The notes below the pieces were generated by a model that was not told where the DNA came from, searched no databases, and saw only the letters and a list, made by a program, of their open reading frames with translations. 54,370 bases of DNA from DASPHG01 sp963748315 (GTDB lineage Bacteria; Actinomycetota; Thermoleophilia; Solirubrobacterales; Thermoleophilaceae), in contig CAVVIK010000001.1 in assembly GCA_963748315.1 (NCBI GenBank), forward strand, positions 1 through 54,370, written 5' to 3'. This document shows positions 1 to 9,007 of this stretch, piece after piece. Made by a program: the position numbers and the translations under genes. Position 1 is the stretch's first letter. Each line of letters begins with the position of its first letter.

Positions 1-192
1 CCTGACGATCAGCATCATTCCCGCGAGCAGCCCGATCGTGTTGAAGTCGATCGCGCCGATCGCCTCGTCCTGGTCGATCGTCTGCGAGATCACGACGGCG
101 GCCGCGCCGAGCATCGCCACCTTGGTGCGGTGGACCCACTCGAGCGCGATCACGGCGAGCGCGACCACGAACACGGCGACGGCGAGCTCCAT
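1..192 (-). CDS. Ion permease of the ArsB/NhaD (SLC13-like) superfamily, N-terminal fragment
   Basis: This is the first 64 codons of a gene that runs off the left edge. The ATG start is at 190-192. The N-terminus is a hydrophobic helix starting MELAVAVFVVALAVIAL, then a short basic loop (HRTK), a second helix, and the phrase DFNTIGLLAGMM followed by another hydrophobic stretch. The combination of 'TKVAMLGAA' and 'D(F/W)NTIGLLxGMMLIV' is typical of the first transmembrane segments of ArsB/NhaD/CitM-type anion or Na+/H+ permeases. The substrate (arsenite, Na+/H+, dicarboxylate) cannot be told from this fragment. It is divergent from the cupin gene, with only 19 bp between starts. Confidence 0.75.
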   Translation of the reverse strand, partial: MELAVAVFVVALAVIALEWVHRTKVAMLGAAAVVISQTIDQDEAIGAIDFNTIGLLAGMMLIVR

Positions 193-211
193 CCCGGTAG
201 CTTTTCGCATT

Positions 212-535
212 GTGGACAGCTGGGACATCCAGACACTCGGGGTCGAGCCTCACCAGCCGCAGGTACTGCGCACCGACGCCGAGGCGCGCGTCGTCGCGAT
301 CAACCTCCCGGCGGGAGAGGCGCTCGACGATCATCAGGTCCACGAGCGTGCCTACGTCCTGGTGGTGGAGGGCGAGGCGCAGGTCGGCCCGGTGGCCAGC
401 CCAGAGCAGGCCGGGCCCGGCTTCTTGGCGCATTTCGAGCCGAATGAACGGCACGAGGTGCGCGCGACGAGCGACACGCGGCTCGTCCTGTTCCTGGCCC
501 CATGGCCAGGCGAGGGTCACCCGAGCCAGCGTTGA
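212..535 (+). CDS. Small single-domain cupin protein
   Basis: This encodes a 107-residue protein starting at GTG 212 (VDSWDIQTL). The open frame extends further upstream, but that would overlap the divergent permease gene. The core carries cupin features: INLPAGEALDDHQVHERAY (cupin motif 1 region, with His and Glu metal-ligand candidates), a VVEGEAQV turn, and a second His-containing strand (NERHEVRA). Proteins of this kind are stand-alone beta-barrels that bind a metal or small ligand. Its substrate is unknown. It precedes the cytochrome c maturation genes by 15 bp on the same strand and may share their transcript. Confidence 0.7.
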   Translation: MDSWDIQTLGVEPHQPQVLRTDAEARVVAINLPAGEALDDHQVHERAYVLVVEGEAQVGPVASPEQAGPGFLAHFEPNERHEVRATSDTRLVLFLAPWPGEGHPSQR

Positions 536-550
536 CACAATGAGGGGTCC

Positions 551-935
551 GTGGACCCCTCGCGCAAGCGCAAGATCCGCCTGGTCGTCGCACTGTCGGC
601 CGCCGTGCTGCTCGCGACGGCGCTTGTCGTCGTGAGCTTCTCGCGCGGGCACGAGCCAGCTCCTGCCGTCGGAGGCGATCGCGCAGCAGCCCGACGAGCG
701 CTTCGAGCTCGGCGGCACCGTCGTCGACGGCTCGCTGAAGGAGCAGGGCGACGAGCTCGAGTTCGCGATCAAGGACCCGAACGGCTCCGCGCAGATCCCG
801 GTCGTCTACAGCGGCGCGGTCCCCGACCCGTTCCGCGAGGGGCGCGAGGTGCTCGTGAAGGGCGAGCTGGAGGAGGGACAGTTCGTCGGGAACGACATGA
901 CCACCAAGTGCCCCTCTAAGTTCACGGCCGAGTGA
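551..935 (+). CDS. ccmE: Cytochrome c-type biogenesis protein CcmE (heme chaperone), frameshifted
   Basis: The N-terminal frame (GTG 551) gives DPSRKRKIRLVVALSAAVL, a basic anchor plus one membrane helix. About 30 codons in, near 640-654, the frame must change. From about 654 the second frame reads SQLLPSEAIAQQP, then RFELGGTVVDGSL, and ends KCPSKFTAE at TGA 933-935. This is the OB-fold body of CcmE, with the GGxVxxGS strand and the final KCPSKF element. Classical CcmE binds heme through a conserved His in HxxxY; actinobacterial and archaeal-type CcmE has a Cys-containing (CxxxY) variant, and here the C-terminal Cys is in KCPSK. The length (about 127 residues if repaired) is near normal. The stop overlaps the ccmF start (GTGA). 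Confidence 0.8.
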
Positions 936-3085
936 GCTCCGCGGACGTCGGCACCGCCGCGCTCGTCGTCGGCTTCGGGACCGCGCTGTACGCGGTCGGC
1001 GCCGGGGCGTACTCGGGCTGGACCGGCCGGCGTGAGTGGGCGGTCTCGGCCCGCCGCGCGATCTACGCCCTGCTCGGGCTGCTCGTGCTCGCGATGGCGC
1101 TGCTGGAGGCGGCCTATATCCGGTCCGACTTCTCCTTCGAGCTCGTCGCGCAGAACTCCTCGACCGACACGCCCACCTTCTACAAGCTGACCGCGATGTG
1201 GTCGAGCCAGGCCGGCTCGCTGCTCTTGTGGGTCTTCCTGCTCGCCCTGTTCTCGAGCGCCGTCCTGTTCCTCACGCGCCGGCGGCTGCGCGACATCACG
1301 CCGTACGCGACCGCGGTGCTGGGCGGAGTCGCCGCGTTCTTCCTGTTCCTGATGCTCTTCTACGCGAGCCCGTTCGCGACGCTCGCGAGCCCGCCGGCCG
1401 AGGGCGCCGGGCTGAACCCGCTGCTCAGGCACCCGGCCATGATGTTCCACCCGCCGATGCTCTACACGGGGTACGTCGGCTTCACGATCCCGTTCGCGTT
1501 CGCCGTGGGGGCGCTGCTCAAGCGGCACACGGGGCCGGAGTGGATCCGCGCAACGCGCCGGTTCGCGCTGGTCGCGTGGACCTTCCTCGGCTTCGGGATC
1601 CTGCTCGGCTCGCTGTGGTCGTACTCCGAGCTCGGGTGGGGCGGCTACTGGGCCTGGGATCCGGTGGAGAACGCGTCGCTCATGCCGTGGCTCACGGGCA
1701 CGGCGTTCATCCACTCGATCATGGTCCAGGAGAAGCGCGGCATGCTCCGGATCTGGAACGTGTCGCTGATCGTCGCGACGTTCATGCTGGCGCTGCTCGG
1801 CACGTTCCTCGTGCGCTCGGGCATCCTCGACTCGATCCACGCGTTCGGCGAGTCGACGCTCGGCAAGCCGTTCCTCGTGTTCATCGCGTGCGCGCTGATC
1901 GCCTCGGTCGCCCTGGTCGTCAGCCGCCGCAACGACCTCCGCTCCGAGGCGCGCGTCGATGCCCTCCTGTCGCGCGAGGTCTTCTTCCTGCTCAACAACC
2001 TCGTGCTGATCCTGATCTGCATCGTGATCTTCTGGGGCACGTTCTTCCCGCTGATCTCCGAGGCGCTGACGGGGACGGAGGAGAGCGTCGGGCCGCCGTT
2101 CTTCAACGGGATCATCGCGCCGATCGCGCTCGTGCTCGTCGGCCTGTCGGCGATCGGGCCGCTGCTCACGTGGCGGCGGAACACGTGGAAGTCGCTGCGC
2201 CGCGCGTTCGTCGTGCCGCTCGCCGTGGGCGTCGCCGCCTGCGCAGCGCTCGCGACGTTCACCTCGGCGGCGGACAGTGTGCCGGCGCTCGCGATGTTCA
2301 CGCTCGCCGCGTTCGTCGTCACCGTCGTCGCGCAGGAGCTCGCGCGCGGCATGCGGGCGCGCCGCACGATGACGGGCGAACCCCCACCGCTCGCCCTGTC
2401 GCGGCTGGTCGGGCGCAACCGGCGCCGCTATGGCGGCTACATCGTTCACGTCGGCATCGCCGTCCTGCTGCTCGGCGTCGCGGGGTCGTCGTCGTTCCAC
2501 GAGCAGAAGGACGTACGGCTCTCGCCGGGCGAGACGGTGAAGATCAAGGACTACGACGTGACCTACCGCGAGCCGACTGTCGCGATCGAGGACGACCGCT
2601 CGGGCACAGGCGCGCCGCTCTCCTTCGGGGCAGTGCTCGACGTGCGCAAGGGCGACGAGCACTTCACGATGCGCCCCGCCCGCAACTACTACCCGACGCA
2701 GGACGGCCGGATGGGCCCGGTCGGCCGCTTCTTCGGCGGCGAGGCCACGAGCGAAGTCGACCTGCGCTGGGGCCTCAAGCAGGACCTCTGGCTTGCGATC
2801 CAGCCCGATCTGCGCAAGCTCAAGGGACCGATCAGGCGCGGCAACGACCTGCCCGAGCGGTTTGCCGGCCAGGCGATCGTCGCGGTGGCGCGCAGCTACG
2901 TGGACGATCCGCCGCCCGCGGCCTTCCGCGCGATCGTGTCGCCGCTCGTCGTATGGATCTGGCTCGGCGGGGGGATCGTGATGGCGGGTGCGCTGCTCGC
3001 GTTGTGGCCGTCACCCGAGGCCCGGCGGCGGCGCGTCACGAGCCTGTACGCGGCCCGGCTCGGGCGCGAGCTCTCGCGCGCGTAG
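932..3085 (+). CDS. ccmF: Heme lyase CcmF (cytochrome c maturation)
   Basis: This is a 717-residue polytopic membrane protein, close to the usual 620-720 of CcmF/NrfE. It contains the tryptophan-rich heme-handling WWD motif WGGYWAWDPVENASLMPWL at about residues 237-255. It also has SSQAGSLLLWVFLLAL and HPPMLYTGYVG segments with the conserved histidines that line the heme pocket, and LRSGILDSIHAFG-like sequence after it (here VRSGILDSIHAFG). The C-terminal third is a periplasmic domain followed by a last helix. CcmF attaches heme delivered by CcmE to apocytochromes. The start at GTG 932 overlaps the ccmE stop, and the stop overlaps the next gene's GTG, so translation is probably coupled. Confidence 0.95.
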   Translation: MSSADVGTAALVVGFGTALYAVGAGAYSGWTGRREWAVSARRAIYALLGLLVLAMALLEAAYIRSDFSFELVAQNSSTDTPTFYKLTAMWSSQAGSLLLWVFLLALFSSAVLFLTRRRLRDITPYATAVLGGVAAFFLFLMLFYASPFATLASPPAEGAGLNPLLRHPAMMFHPPMLYTGYVGFTIPFAFAVGALLKRHTGPEWIRATRRFALVAWTFLGFGILLGSLWSYSELGWGGYWAWDPVENASLMPWLTGTAFIHSIMVQEKRGMLRIWNVSLIVATFMLALLGTFLVRSGILDSIHAFGESTLGKPFLVFIACALIASVALVVSRRNDLRSEARVDALLSREVFFLLNNLVLILICIVIFWGTFFPLISEALTGTEESVGPPFFNGIIAPIALVLVGLSAIGPLLTWRRNTWKSLRRAFVVPLAVGVAACAALATFTSAADSVPALAMFTLAAFVVTVVAQELARGMRARRTMTGEPPPLALSRLVGRNRRRYGGYIVHVGIAVLLLGVAGSSSFHEQKDVRLSPGETVKIKDYDVTYREPTVAIEDDRSGTGAPLSFGAVLDVRKGDEHFTMRPARNYYPTQDGRMGPVGRFFGGEATSEVDLRWGLKQDLWLAIQPDLRKLKGPIRRGNDLPERFAGQAIVAVARSYVDDPPPAAFRAIVSPLVVWIWLGGGIVMAGALLALWPSPEARRRRVTSLYAARLGRELSRA

Positions 3086-3351
3086 TGGAGGTGGTCCTGC
3101 TCGTGGCCGTGCTCGCGGCCCTGGTCGCGCTCCTGGTGCTCCAGCCGCTGCGCGCGCGCACGGCCGCGGAGCCGTCGGCGGACCCCCGGGCCGACCTCGA
3201 GGCGGCGAAGGAGGCCAAGTACCGCGAGATCAAGGACGCGGAGCTCGACTTCCGGATGGGCAAGACATCGGAGGAGGACTGGCGCGCGCTCGACGCCGAG
3301 CTGCGGGCGCAGGCGATCGAGATCCTGCGCAAGCTCGACCGAGTTGACTAA
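3085..3351 (+). CDS. Small membrane-anchored CcmI/CcmH-like partner of CcmF
   Basis: This encodes 88 residues from GTG 3085, whose first base is the last base of the ccmF stop (TAGTG). The N-terminal 20 residues are a single hydrophobic helix (LLVAVLAALVALLVLQPL). The rest is a charged helical segment with ELDFRMGKTSEEDW and a repeated AELRAQAIEIL-type amphipathic helix. The pattern resembles the short CcmI-like proteins found after ccmF in actinobacteria ('L(D)F..GK(L/T)S.EDY/W...'). The role in apocytochrome handling is inferred from position and pattern only. Confidence 0.65.
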   Translation: MEVVLLVAVLAALVALLVLQPLRARTAAEPSADPRADLEAAKEAKYREIKDAELDFRMGKTSEEDWRALDAELRAQAIEILRKLDRVD

Positions 3352-3363
3352 CCTGCCGCCGGT

Positions 3364-3603
3364 ATGGAGTTCAGCCTCGAATCGATCCTCAGCGGCTTCC
3401 AGATCTTCCTGGCCGTGATGGTGATCGTGCTGATCCTGCTCCACTCCGGCAAGGACACGGGCCTCTCGGGCGCGTTCGGCGTGGGTGCGGCGGGCGGCCC
3501 CTTCGGCGGCGGCTCACTGGTCGAGCGCAACCTCGACCGTTGGACGATCTTCTTCTGCCTCGTCTTCGTGGTGAACGTGATCGTCCTGCTGAAGATCGGC
3601 TGA
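3364..3603 (+). CDS. secG: Preprotein translocase subunit SecG
   Basis: This is a 79-residue protein with two transmembrane helices, roughly residues 10-27 (FQIFLAVMVIVLILLHSGK) and 58-78. Between them is a Gly-rich loop (GAFGVGAAGGPFGGGS) and the conserved ERNLDRWT element. This is the standard SecG layout, in which the protein assists SecYE in protein export. The ATG start at 3364 follows the ccm partner gene by 12 bp. A hairpin terminator lies immediately after the stop. Confidence 0.92.
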   Translation: MEFSLESILSGFQIFLAVMVIVLILLHSGKDTGLSGAFGVGAAGGPFGGGSLVERNLDRWTIFFCLVFVVNVIVLLKIG

Positions 3604-3634
3604 TTTCTAAAGAGGGTCTGACCCTCTTCAGAAA
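3604..3634. terminator. Bidirectional terminator-like hairpin between secG and the sigma factor gene
   Basis: The stem AAGAGGGT (3610-3617) pairs perfectly with ACCCTCTT (3621-3628) around a CTG loop. It is extended by TTTCT/AGAAA (3604-3608 and 3630-3634) after one mismatch. It sits exactly between two convergent genes whose stops are at 3603 and 3637. The T-tract is weak on both strands, so it may act as an intrinsic terminator or simply as a transcript-end stabiliser. Confidence 0.7.
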
Positions 3635-3636
3635 CG

Positions 3637-4500
3637 CTACGAAGCCTGAAGCAGCTCGCGCAGCGGCAGCGCCGCGCTGTGTCCGCGCAGGCGCTTGAGC
3701 GCGGACTCCTCGATCTCGCGGATGCGGCCCGGGCGGACACGCAGCTGGCGGGCGATCTCCGGGTAGCTCTGGACGCGCTCGCCGCCGATGCCGAACCGAA
3801 GGGTCAGGACACGGCGCTCGCGGTAGTCGAGCGACTCGAGCGCACGCTCGACCGCCTCGACCTCGGCGCGCTCGCGCACCTCGTCGTAGGGGGTCGGCCC
3901 CTTGTCGGGGATCAGCTCGCCGCGCTCGGCGTCGCCCTCCGGCCCAACCGTCTCGTTGAGCGAGGCGGGGCCGGCGGCGGCCTGGCGGAGCAGGCGCGCC
4001 TCTTCGACGTCGATCCCGACCGCCTCGGCGACGGTCTCGATCGAGGGCGACTGGCCGCTCTGCGCCTCGAGCTGGCGCTCGGTGACGTCCAGCTTCCGCA
4101 GGCGGTCGCCGATGTGGACCGGCAGGCGCACGACGCGCGACTTGTCGGCCAGGGCGCGCGCGATCGACTGCTGGATCCAGAGCGTCGCGTAGGTGGAGAA
4201 CTTGAAGCCCTTGCGCCAATCGAACTTCTCCGCGGCGCGGATGAGCCCGACCGTGCCCTCCTGGATGAGGTCCATGAACGGAAGCCCGAGGCCGCGGTAG
4301 CGCTTGGCGATCGAGACGACGAGACGCAGGTTGGCCTCGATCATGTGCTCCTTCGCCTCGTACTCGCCGCGCTCGATGCGCTGGGCGAGCTCGACTTCCT
4401 GCTCCGCGGTCAGCAGCGGAGTGGCCGCAATGCGGTTCAGGAAGAGGTCGAGGCTGTCTTCTTCTTCGCGTCTCATGCGTGCGTAAAGCGTGGAGCCCAC
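3637..4500 (-). CDS. RNA polymerase sigma-70 factor, group 2 (RpoD/SigA-like)
   Basis: This is a 287-residue sigma factor lacking the long region 1.1. The first domain begins DLFLNRIAATPLLTAEQE (region 1.2). Region 2 has NLRLVVSIAKRYRGLGLPF, DLIQEGTVGLIRAAEKFDW and KFSTYATLWIQQSIARAL. Region 3 follows, and region 4 has YRERRVLTLRFGIGG and a helix-turn-helix ending IREIEESALKRLR. The structure matches HrdB/SigB-type primary-like factors rather than ECF factors. The 5' end is uncertain: an in-frame ATG at 4476 (MRREEEDS) is equally plausible, and neither has a strong Shine-Dalgarno sequence. It is monocistronic and convergent with secG. Confidence 0.93.
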   Translation of the reverse strand: MGSTLYARMRREEEDSLDLFLNRIAATPLLTAEQEVELAQRIERGEYEAKEHMIEANLRLVVSIAKRYRGLGLPFMDLIQEGTVGLIRAAEKFDWRKGFKFSTYATLWIQQSIARALADKSRVVRLPVHIGDRLRKLDVTERQLEAQSGQSPSIETVAEAVGIDVEEARLLRQAAAGPASLNETVGPEGDAERGELIPDKGPTPYDEVRERAEVEAVERALESLDYRERRVLTLRFGIGGERVQSYPEIARQLRVRPGRIREIEESALKRLRGHSAALPLRELLQAS

Positions 4501-4545
4501 GGCTAAAGGAACCGTTAACGGGCGGGAAGGGTGCGGTGCTCGGCG

Positions 4546-7383
4546 CTAACTCGTCAGCTCGTCGAGCAGGTGCACAACAGAGCGGTATTGCCACCCCGTG
4601 CCGATTTCTAACCCGATTTCGCATGTTCGGTTACTCGAGACGTGCGCGTCGAAGCGCTCCGAGTCGAGCTCCTCGGCCTGCGGACGGGTGGCGGAGCGCG
4701 GCAGCTCGGGGTGCAGAAGGCCGCGATCTCCAGCCATTCCGCAGCAGGTGGCGGTGGTCGGGAGCACGACTTCCTCGGCCAGCGCCTCAGCCACGCGGCG
4801 CAGCTTCGGGACCAGTGTGAGATGGCGCACTGAGCACGGTGGATGGACCGCGACGGCGCCCGCCTTCTTGGTCACCTCGAGCCCCGGCAGGACGCGGTCG
4901 TGGAGCCACTCGATCGAATCGAGGACCTCCACGTCCTCCAGGAACGCGTGTAACCCATGGGTGCACGAGCTGGCGTCGGTCACCACCGGTAGGCGCTCGT
5001 CCCCGATCCAGCGCCGAACGGCCTCGGCAGTGTGCTGGGCCATCCAGTCGCCGCCCTCGGTCAGCCCCTTCGAGGTCCAGGGGACCGCGCAGCAGTGGCC
5101 CGGCGCGTCGTCGGGGATCCACACCGGCACGCCCGCGCGCTCCGAGACGCGCACGAGCGCCCCGGGCAGGCTGGGGCCGAAGATCCGGTTGATGCACGCC
5201 GGGAGGTAGACGGCGGCGGCGCCTTCGCGGCGGGTCGCGGGCAGCTTCGCGGGCGCGGGCGGCGGCATCGCGTCCGGCCACGCCGGCACGAGCTCGTCGC
5301 TCAGCAGGGTGCGCCCGGCCGCGCTCAGCGCCTTCGACACGGGCCGGGCGCGCAGCCCGGCGCGCGACGCGCGCTCGACCGTGGCCCAGCGCTTCGCCGC
5401 CGCGAGGCCGGCGCGCTGCGCGCGCGGTGTCCGCTCGCGGGCGCGGAAGCTCTTGATCAGCGTGCCGGTGTCGATCCCGAGCGGGCACGCGAGCGCGCAC
5501 GTGCCGTCGGCGGCGCAGGTCTGGATCCCGTCGTACTCGTACTGCTCGAGCAGCGCCTCGAGGACCGGGGAGCCGGCGGGCTGGCGCGCCATCTCGCGTC
5601 GAAGGACGATCCGCTGGCGCGGCGTCGTCGTCAGGTCGCGGCTCGGGCACACCGGCTCGCAGAACCCGCACTCGACACAGAGGTCGGCGCCGCCGTCCTC
5701 CTCGATCGTCGGCGTCATCTTCAGGTTCTTCAGGTGGCAGGCGGGGTCCTCGTTCAACACGACGCCGGGGCCGAGCACGCCGTCGGGATCTGCCAGCCGC
5801 TTGACGCGCCACATCAGCTCGGTCGCCTTCGGGCCCCACTCGCGCTCGACGAACGGCGCCATGTTCACGCCGGTGCCGTGCTCGGCCTTCAGCGACCCGT
5901 CGTACTTGTCGACGATCAGCTTCACGAGCGCCTCCATGAAGCCGTCGTAGCGCTCGCGCTCGGACTCCTGCCCGAACTCCGGCGTGAGCATGAAGTGGAG
6001 GTTGCCGGCGGACGCGTGGCCCGCCACTCCGGGGAGGAACCCGTGCTCCCCGAGCAGCTCGCGCACGTCCTTCGCGCACTCGGCGATCCGGTCCGGCGCC
6101 ACGCAGACGTCCTCGACGATCAGCGCGGTGTGCGGCGGGCGCATCCGCCCGACCAGGCCGTGCATGCCCTCGCGCACGCGCCAGTAGAGCTCGGTGACCT
6201 CGGGGTCGGTCGTGAACTTGGCCGGCTGGACCAGCGGGTGGTCGGCGACGATCTTCTCCGCCGCGGCCTGCCGCTCGGCGAGCTCTGCGGGATCGTCGGA
6301 GCGGAACTCGACGAGGATCGCGGCGGTCTCCCACGGCGCGTCCTCCCACTCCTGCGGGATCGTCACGAACGACGACGCAGCCTTGAGCGTGAGCGTCAGC
6401 ATCAGCTCGACGGCGGTCGCGCCGCTCTCGACGAGTGCCGGAACCGAGGCGACGGCCGTGTCGATGTCGGGGAAGATCAGCATCGCGGCCGTCGAGCCGC
6501 GCGGATGGGGGACGGTCTCGAAGACCGCCTCGGCGACGAAAGCCAGCGTGCCCTCCGAGCCGACCACGAGGCGGCGGAAGATCTCGAGCGGCGTGTCGGC
6601 GTCGAGGAACGCGATCAGCCGGTAGCCCATCGTGTTCTTGATCCGGAACTTGTTCCTGATGCGCTCGGTCAGCTCAGGGTCGGCGCGGATCTCGTCGCGG
6701 ATCTCGAGCAGCCCGCGGGACAGTTCCGGCTCCGCTTCGGCGAAGCGCTCCTCCGCGTCCGGCGCCTCCGTGTCGATCACCGTGCCGGACGGCAGCACGA
6801 GCTTCAGCGCGCGGAGCGTCTGGTACGCGTCGTGGACGACGCCGCAGCGCATGCCGCCCGAGTTGTTCGCGATCACGCCGCCCACGCACGCGATGTCGGT
6901 GCTCGCGGGGTCGGGGCCGATCCGGCGCGAGTACTCGGCGAGCACGGCGTTCGCGCGACCGAGCACGGTGCCCGGGCGGACGCGCACTCGCTCGCCGTTC
7001 TGCTCGACCTGGACGCCGGTCCAGTGCCGGCGCACGTCGATCAGGATGCCGTCGGTCTGGCCCTGGCCGTTCAGGCTCGTCCCGCCGGCGCGGAACGTGA
7101 CCGGGATCTGTTTCTCGCGCGCGTACGCGAGGGTCTTCGCGATGTCGCCGGTGTCGCGCGCCATCACCACGACTTGCGGCAGCAGGCGATACGGGCTCGC
7201 GTCGGACGCGTAGCGGACGAGGTCGAGCACGCGCGTGAGCACGCGGTCTGCGCCGAGCAGCGCCGTGAGCTCGCTCCTCAGCGGCTCGGGGGTGCCGCCG
7301 GCCCAAACGTCTGCGATCCGGTCCGGTGTGGGCGCGGGGTCCGGTGGGGCGATGCGGCGGACGTCCGGCTGGAGCAGCTCCAC
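4546..7383 (-). CDS. FAD-linked oxidase fused to Fe-S/CCG domains (D-lactate/2-hydroxyacid dehydrogenase type)
   Basis: This is a 945-residue fusion. The N-terminal half is an FAD-binding type 4 (VAO/GlcD) domain with FRAGGTSLNGQGQTDG and GGVIANNSGGMRCG, followed by the FAD-oxidase C domain (GHASAGNLHF, EHGTGVN). Two cysteine clusters for [4Fe-4S] centres follow, CVECGFCEPVCPS and CAADGTCALACP. Two CCG-type repeats (HCCAVPW, HPPCSVRHL, TCCGMAGDRG) make up the C-terminal third. This order is that of Dld/YdiJ-type membrane-associated dehydrogenases, which oxidise D-lactate or D-2-hydroxyglutarate and pass electrons to the quinone pool. The exact substrate is not determinable. The frame is intact across 2.8 kb, in contrast to many neighbours. 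Confidence 0.92.
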   Translation of the reverse strand: MELLQPDVRRIAPPDPAPTPDRIADVWAGGTPEPLRSELTALLGADRVLTRVLDLVRYASDASPYRLLPQVVVMARDTGDIAKTLAYAREKQIPVTFRAGGTSLNGQGQTDGILIDVRRHWTGVQVEQNGERVRVRPGTVLGRANAVLAEYSRRIGPDPASTDIACVGGVIANNSGGMRCGVVHDAYQTLRALKLVLPSGTVIDTEAPDAEERFAEAEPELSRGLLEIRDEIRADPELTERIRNKFRIKNTMGYRLIAFLDADTPLEIFRRLVVGSEGTLAFVAEAVFETVPHPRGSTAAMLIFPDIDTAVASVPALVESGATAVELMLTLTLKAASSFVTIPQEWEDAPWETAAILVEFRSDDPAELAERQAAAEKIVADHPLVQPAKFTTDPEVTELYWRVREGMHGLVGRMRPPHTALIVEDVCVAPDRIAECAKDVRELLGEHGFLPGVAGHASAGNLHFMLTPEFGQESERERYDGFMEALVKLIVDKYDGSLKAEHGTGVNMAPFVEREWGPKATELMWRVKRLADPDGVLGPGVVLNEDPACHLKNLKMTPTIEEDGGADLCVECGFCEPVCPSRDLTTTPRQRIVLRREMARQPAGSPVLEALLEQYEYDGIQTCAADGTCALACPLGIDTGTLIKSFRARERTPRAQRAGLAAAKRWATVERASRAGLRARPVSKALSAAGRTLLSDELVPAWPDAMPPPAPAKLPATRREGAAAVYLPACINRIFGPSLPGALVRVSERAGVPVWIPDDAPGHCCAVPWTSKGLTEGGDWMAQHTAEAVRRWIGDERLPVVTDASSCTHGLHAFLEDVEVLDSIEWLHDRVLPGLEVTKKAGAVAVHPPCSVRHLTLVPKLRRVAEALAEEVVLPTTATCCGMAGDRGLLHPELPRSATRPQAEELDSERFDAHVSSNRTCEIGLEIGTGWQYRSVVHLLDELTS

Positions 7384-7394
7384 GGCCGCGGACC

Positions 7395-8314
7395 CTATAC
7401 GCGCGCGGCTAGCTCCTGTGCCCGTTCCAGGTCGTAGTCGCCGGCATCGGTTCCGAGCCCCTGTGCGACGAGCGCTGCCGTCGCGCAGCCGAGCACTGCC
7501 GCGTCGCGGCGGGCGGTGCCGAGCGCGAGCCCGCGCAGGAAGCCGGCCGAGAAGGCATCGCCGCAGCCCGTCGTGTCGACCACGTCCACGTCGAACGCCG
7601 GCACCCGCTCGGACCCGTCAGCGTCGACGATCAGGACGCCGTCGGCGCCGCACGTCGCCGCCACGCAGCCGACGCCTGCGCTCGACCAGCGCGCGACAGC
7701 CCGCCTCGAGGTCGTCCGCGCCGGTGAAGCCGAGCACCTGTTCGTCGTTCGGCAGCAGGTAGTCGAGTTCCGGCAGCGCGTCGCCCGAGCCACTCGAGCA
7801 GGCCGGGATCGCCGGGCGCGAGCACATCGGCCGACGTCGTGGTCCCGTTCTCGCGCGCGTGGCTGAGGATCTTCGCGGCAGCCTCGCCGCCCATGAACTC
7901 GGGCCCGCCCAGGTGCAGGTTGTCCGCGGCGGCGATCGCGTCCCAGGGCGCGTCGTCGGGGCCGTAGGTCGCGTTCGCGCCGACGACGTGGAAGGCCGGC
8001 CGGTCGCCGTTCGGCCGGATCGGCAGGACGCTCGCCGAGGTCTGCACATCGTCGCGGCGGAGCAGCAGGCCCGTGTCGACGCCGTCGCGCTCGAGCAGCG
8101 CGAGCAGCATGTCGCCCGCCGGATCGGTCCCGATCGCGCCCGCGCTCTGCACCTCCGCGCCAAGCCGGGCGAGTACCAGCGCCGCGCCGCCGGCGGACCC
8201 TGCGGCCGTGACGCGGATCTCGTCGACGAGCTGGCCGCCTTGGCCCTCCGGGATCGCCTCCACCGGGCGCACAAGCACGTCGAGCACGTGCACGCCCATG
8301 GCGATCGCCTTCAC
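7395..8314 (-). CDS. PfkB-family carbohydrate kinase, two frameshifts
   Basis: Three frames must be joined. From GTG 8314 (KAIAMGVHVLDVLVRPVE) the first frame carries the PfkB N-terminal signature AAGSAGGAALVLARLGAEV. Near 7790 (an extra G in a GGG run) it moves to a frame with ALPELDYLLPNDEQVLGFTG. Near 7681 it moves again to a frame with VDVVDTTGCGDAFSAGFLRG, which holds the anion hole and the catalytic Asp (GCGDAFSAG), and ends at TAG 7395. Repaired length is about 306 residues, normal for ribokinase-like enzymes. A Shine-Dalgarno GGAGG lies 7 nt before the start. The start overlaps the aldolase stop (GTGA), so the kinase likely phosphorylates the sugar whose phosphate the aldolase cleaves. 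The specific sugar is unknown. Confidence 0.85.
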
Positions 8315-8973
8315 CGGTTCGCCTCCTTCGTGCGGCCATAGCCGCGCGTCAGCGCGGCCTCGATGACCGCCTGGCGCTCGTTCTCGCCGAGCGCGCGCGG
8401 CTTGCCGATCGCCGCCGCCCGCCAGTAGACCGTGCAAGCCCACTCGAGCAGGCGGGTTAGCTCGGCCGCCGCCTCCGGCTCGGCGGCGTAGGTGAGGGCG
8501 CCGTGGTTGGCCATCAGCACCGCCGTCCTGCCCTCGAGCGCGTCGAGTACCGACGCGGCGAGCTCCGGCGTGCCGAACGTCTCGTAGCGGGCGACCGGCA
8601 CGGGTCCGCCGAGACGCAGCATCTCGTAGTGAACACACGGCACTTCGTCGACGACGCACGAGAGCGCGGTCGCGGTCGGCGGGTGGGTGTGGACGACGCC
8701 GCCGGCGTCGTAGCGCTCGTACACGCCCAGGTGGAGCTCGATCTCGGATGTCGGCTCGAGCGGACCCTCGACGAGGGCGCCCTCGAGGTCGACCACGGCG
8801 ACGTCATCCGCCTGGAGATCGGCGAGCACGCCGCCGGTCGGGGTGATCGCGACATGGTCGCCGGAGCGCGCGCTCACGTTGCCCGAGGTGCCGCTCACGA
8901 GGCCGTCCGCCGCCAGCGATCGGCACACCGCAGCAACGGCCTCCCGCTCGTGCTGGAGCAACCGGACCCCCAT
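8311..8973 (-). CDS. Class II aldolase/adducin-family protein (L-fuculose-phosphate-aldolase-like)
   Basis: This encodes about 220 residues from ATG 8973 (GVRLLQHEREAVAAVCRSL). Family marks are GLVSGTSGNVSAR (phosphate-binding loop), ITPTGG, the zinc-binding VVHTHPPTAT (two His), and a later His in MANHGALTY. The protein cleaves a sugar-1-phosphate by a retro-aldol reaction (family knowledge); the actual substrate is not evident. An upstream in-frame start (9093) would run into the divergent amine-oxidase gene, so 8973 is preferred. It forms a two-gene unit with the overlapping PfkB kinase. Confidence 0.87.
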   Translation of the reverse strand: MGVRLLQHEREAVAAVCRSLAADGLVSGTSGNVSARSGDHVAITPTGGVLADLQADDVAVVDLEGALVEGPLEPTSEIELHLGVYERYDAGGVVHTHPPTATALSCVVDEVPCVHYEMLRLGGPVPVARYETFGTPELAASVLDALEGRTAVLMANHGALTYAAEPEAAAELTRLLEWACTVYWRAAAIGKPRALGENERQAVIEAALTRGYGRTKEANR

Positions 8974-9007
8974 CTTCGGCAGGATGCCAGTTCGAAGGGG
9001 GCGACAC

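Noticed and set aside
806..2662. 618-codon open frame on the minus strand opposite ccmF
   Set aside because: It is rich in Arg, Glu, Asp and His with no hydrophobic or domain pattern, and it lies antisense to a well conserved ccmF. It is a GC-driven shadow.
5032..7437. 801-codon open frame on the plus strand opposite the FAD/Fe-S oxidase
   Set aside because: It has low-complexity Arg/Ala/Gly/His composition and overlaps a gene with several intact catalytic motifs. It is a shadow.
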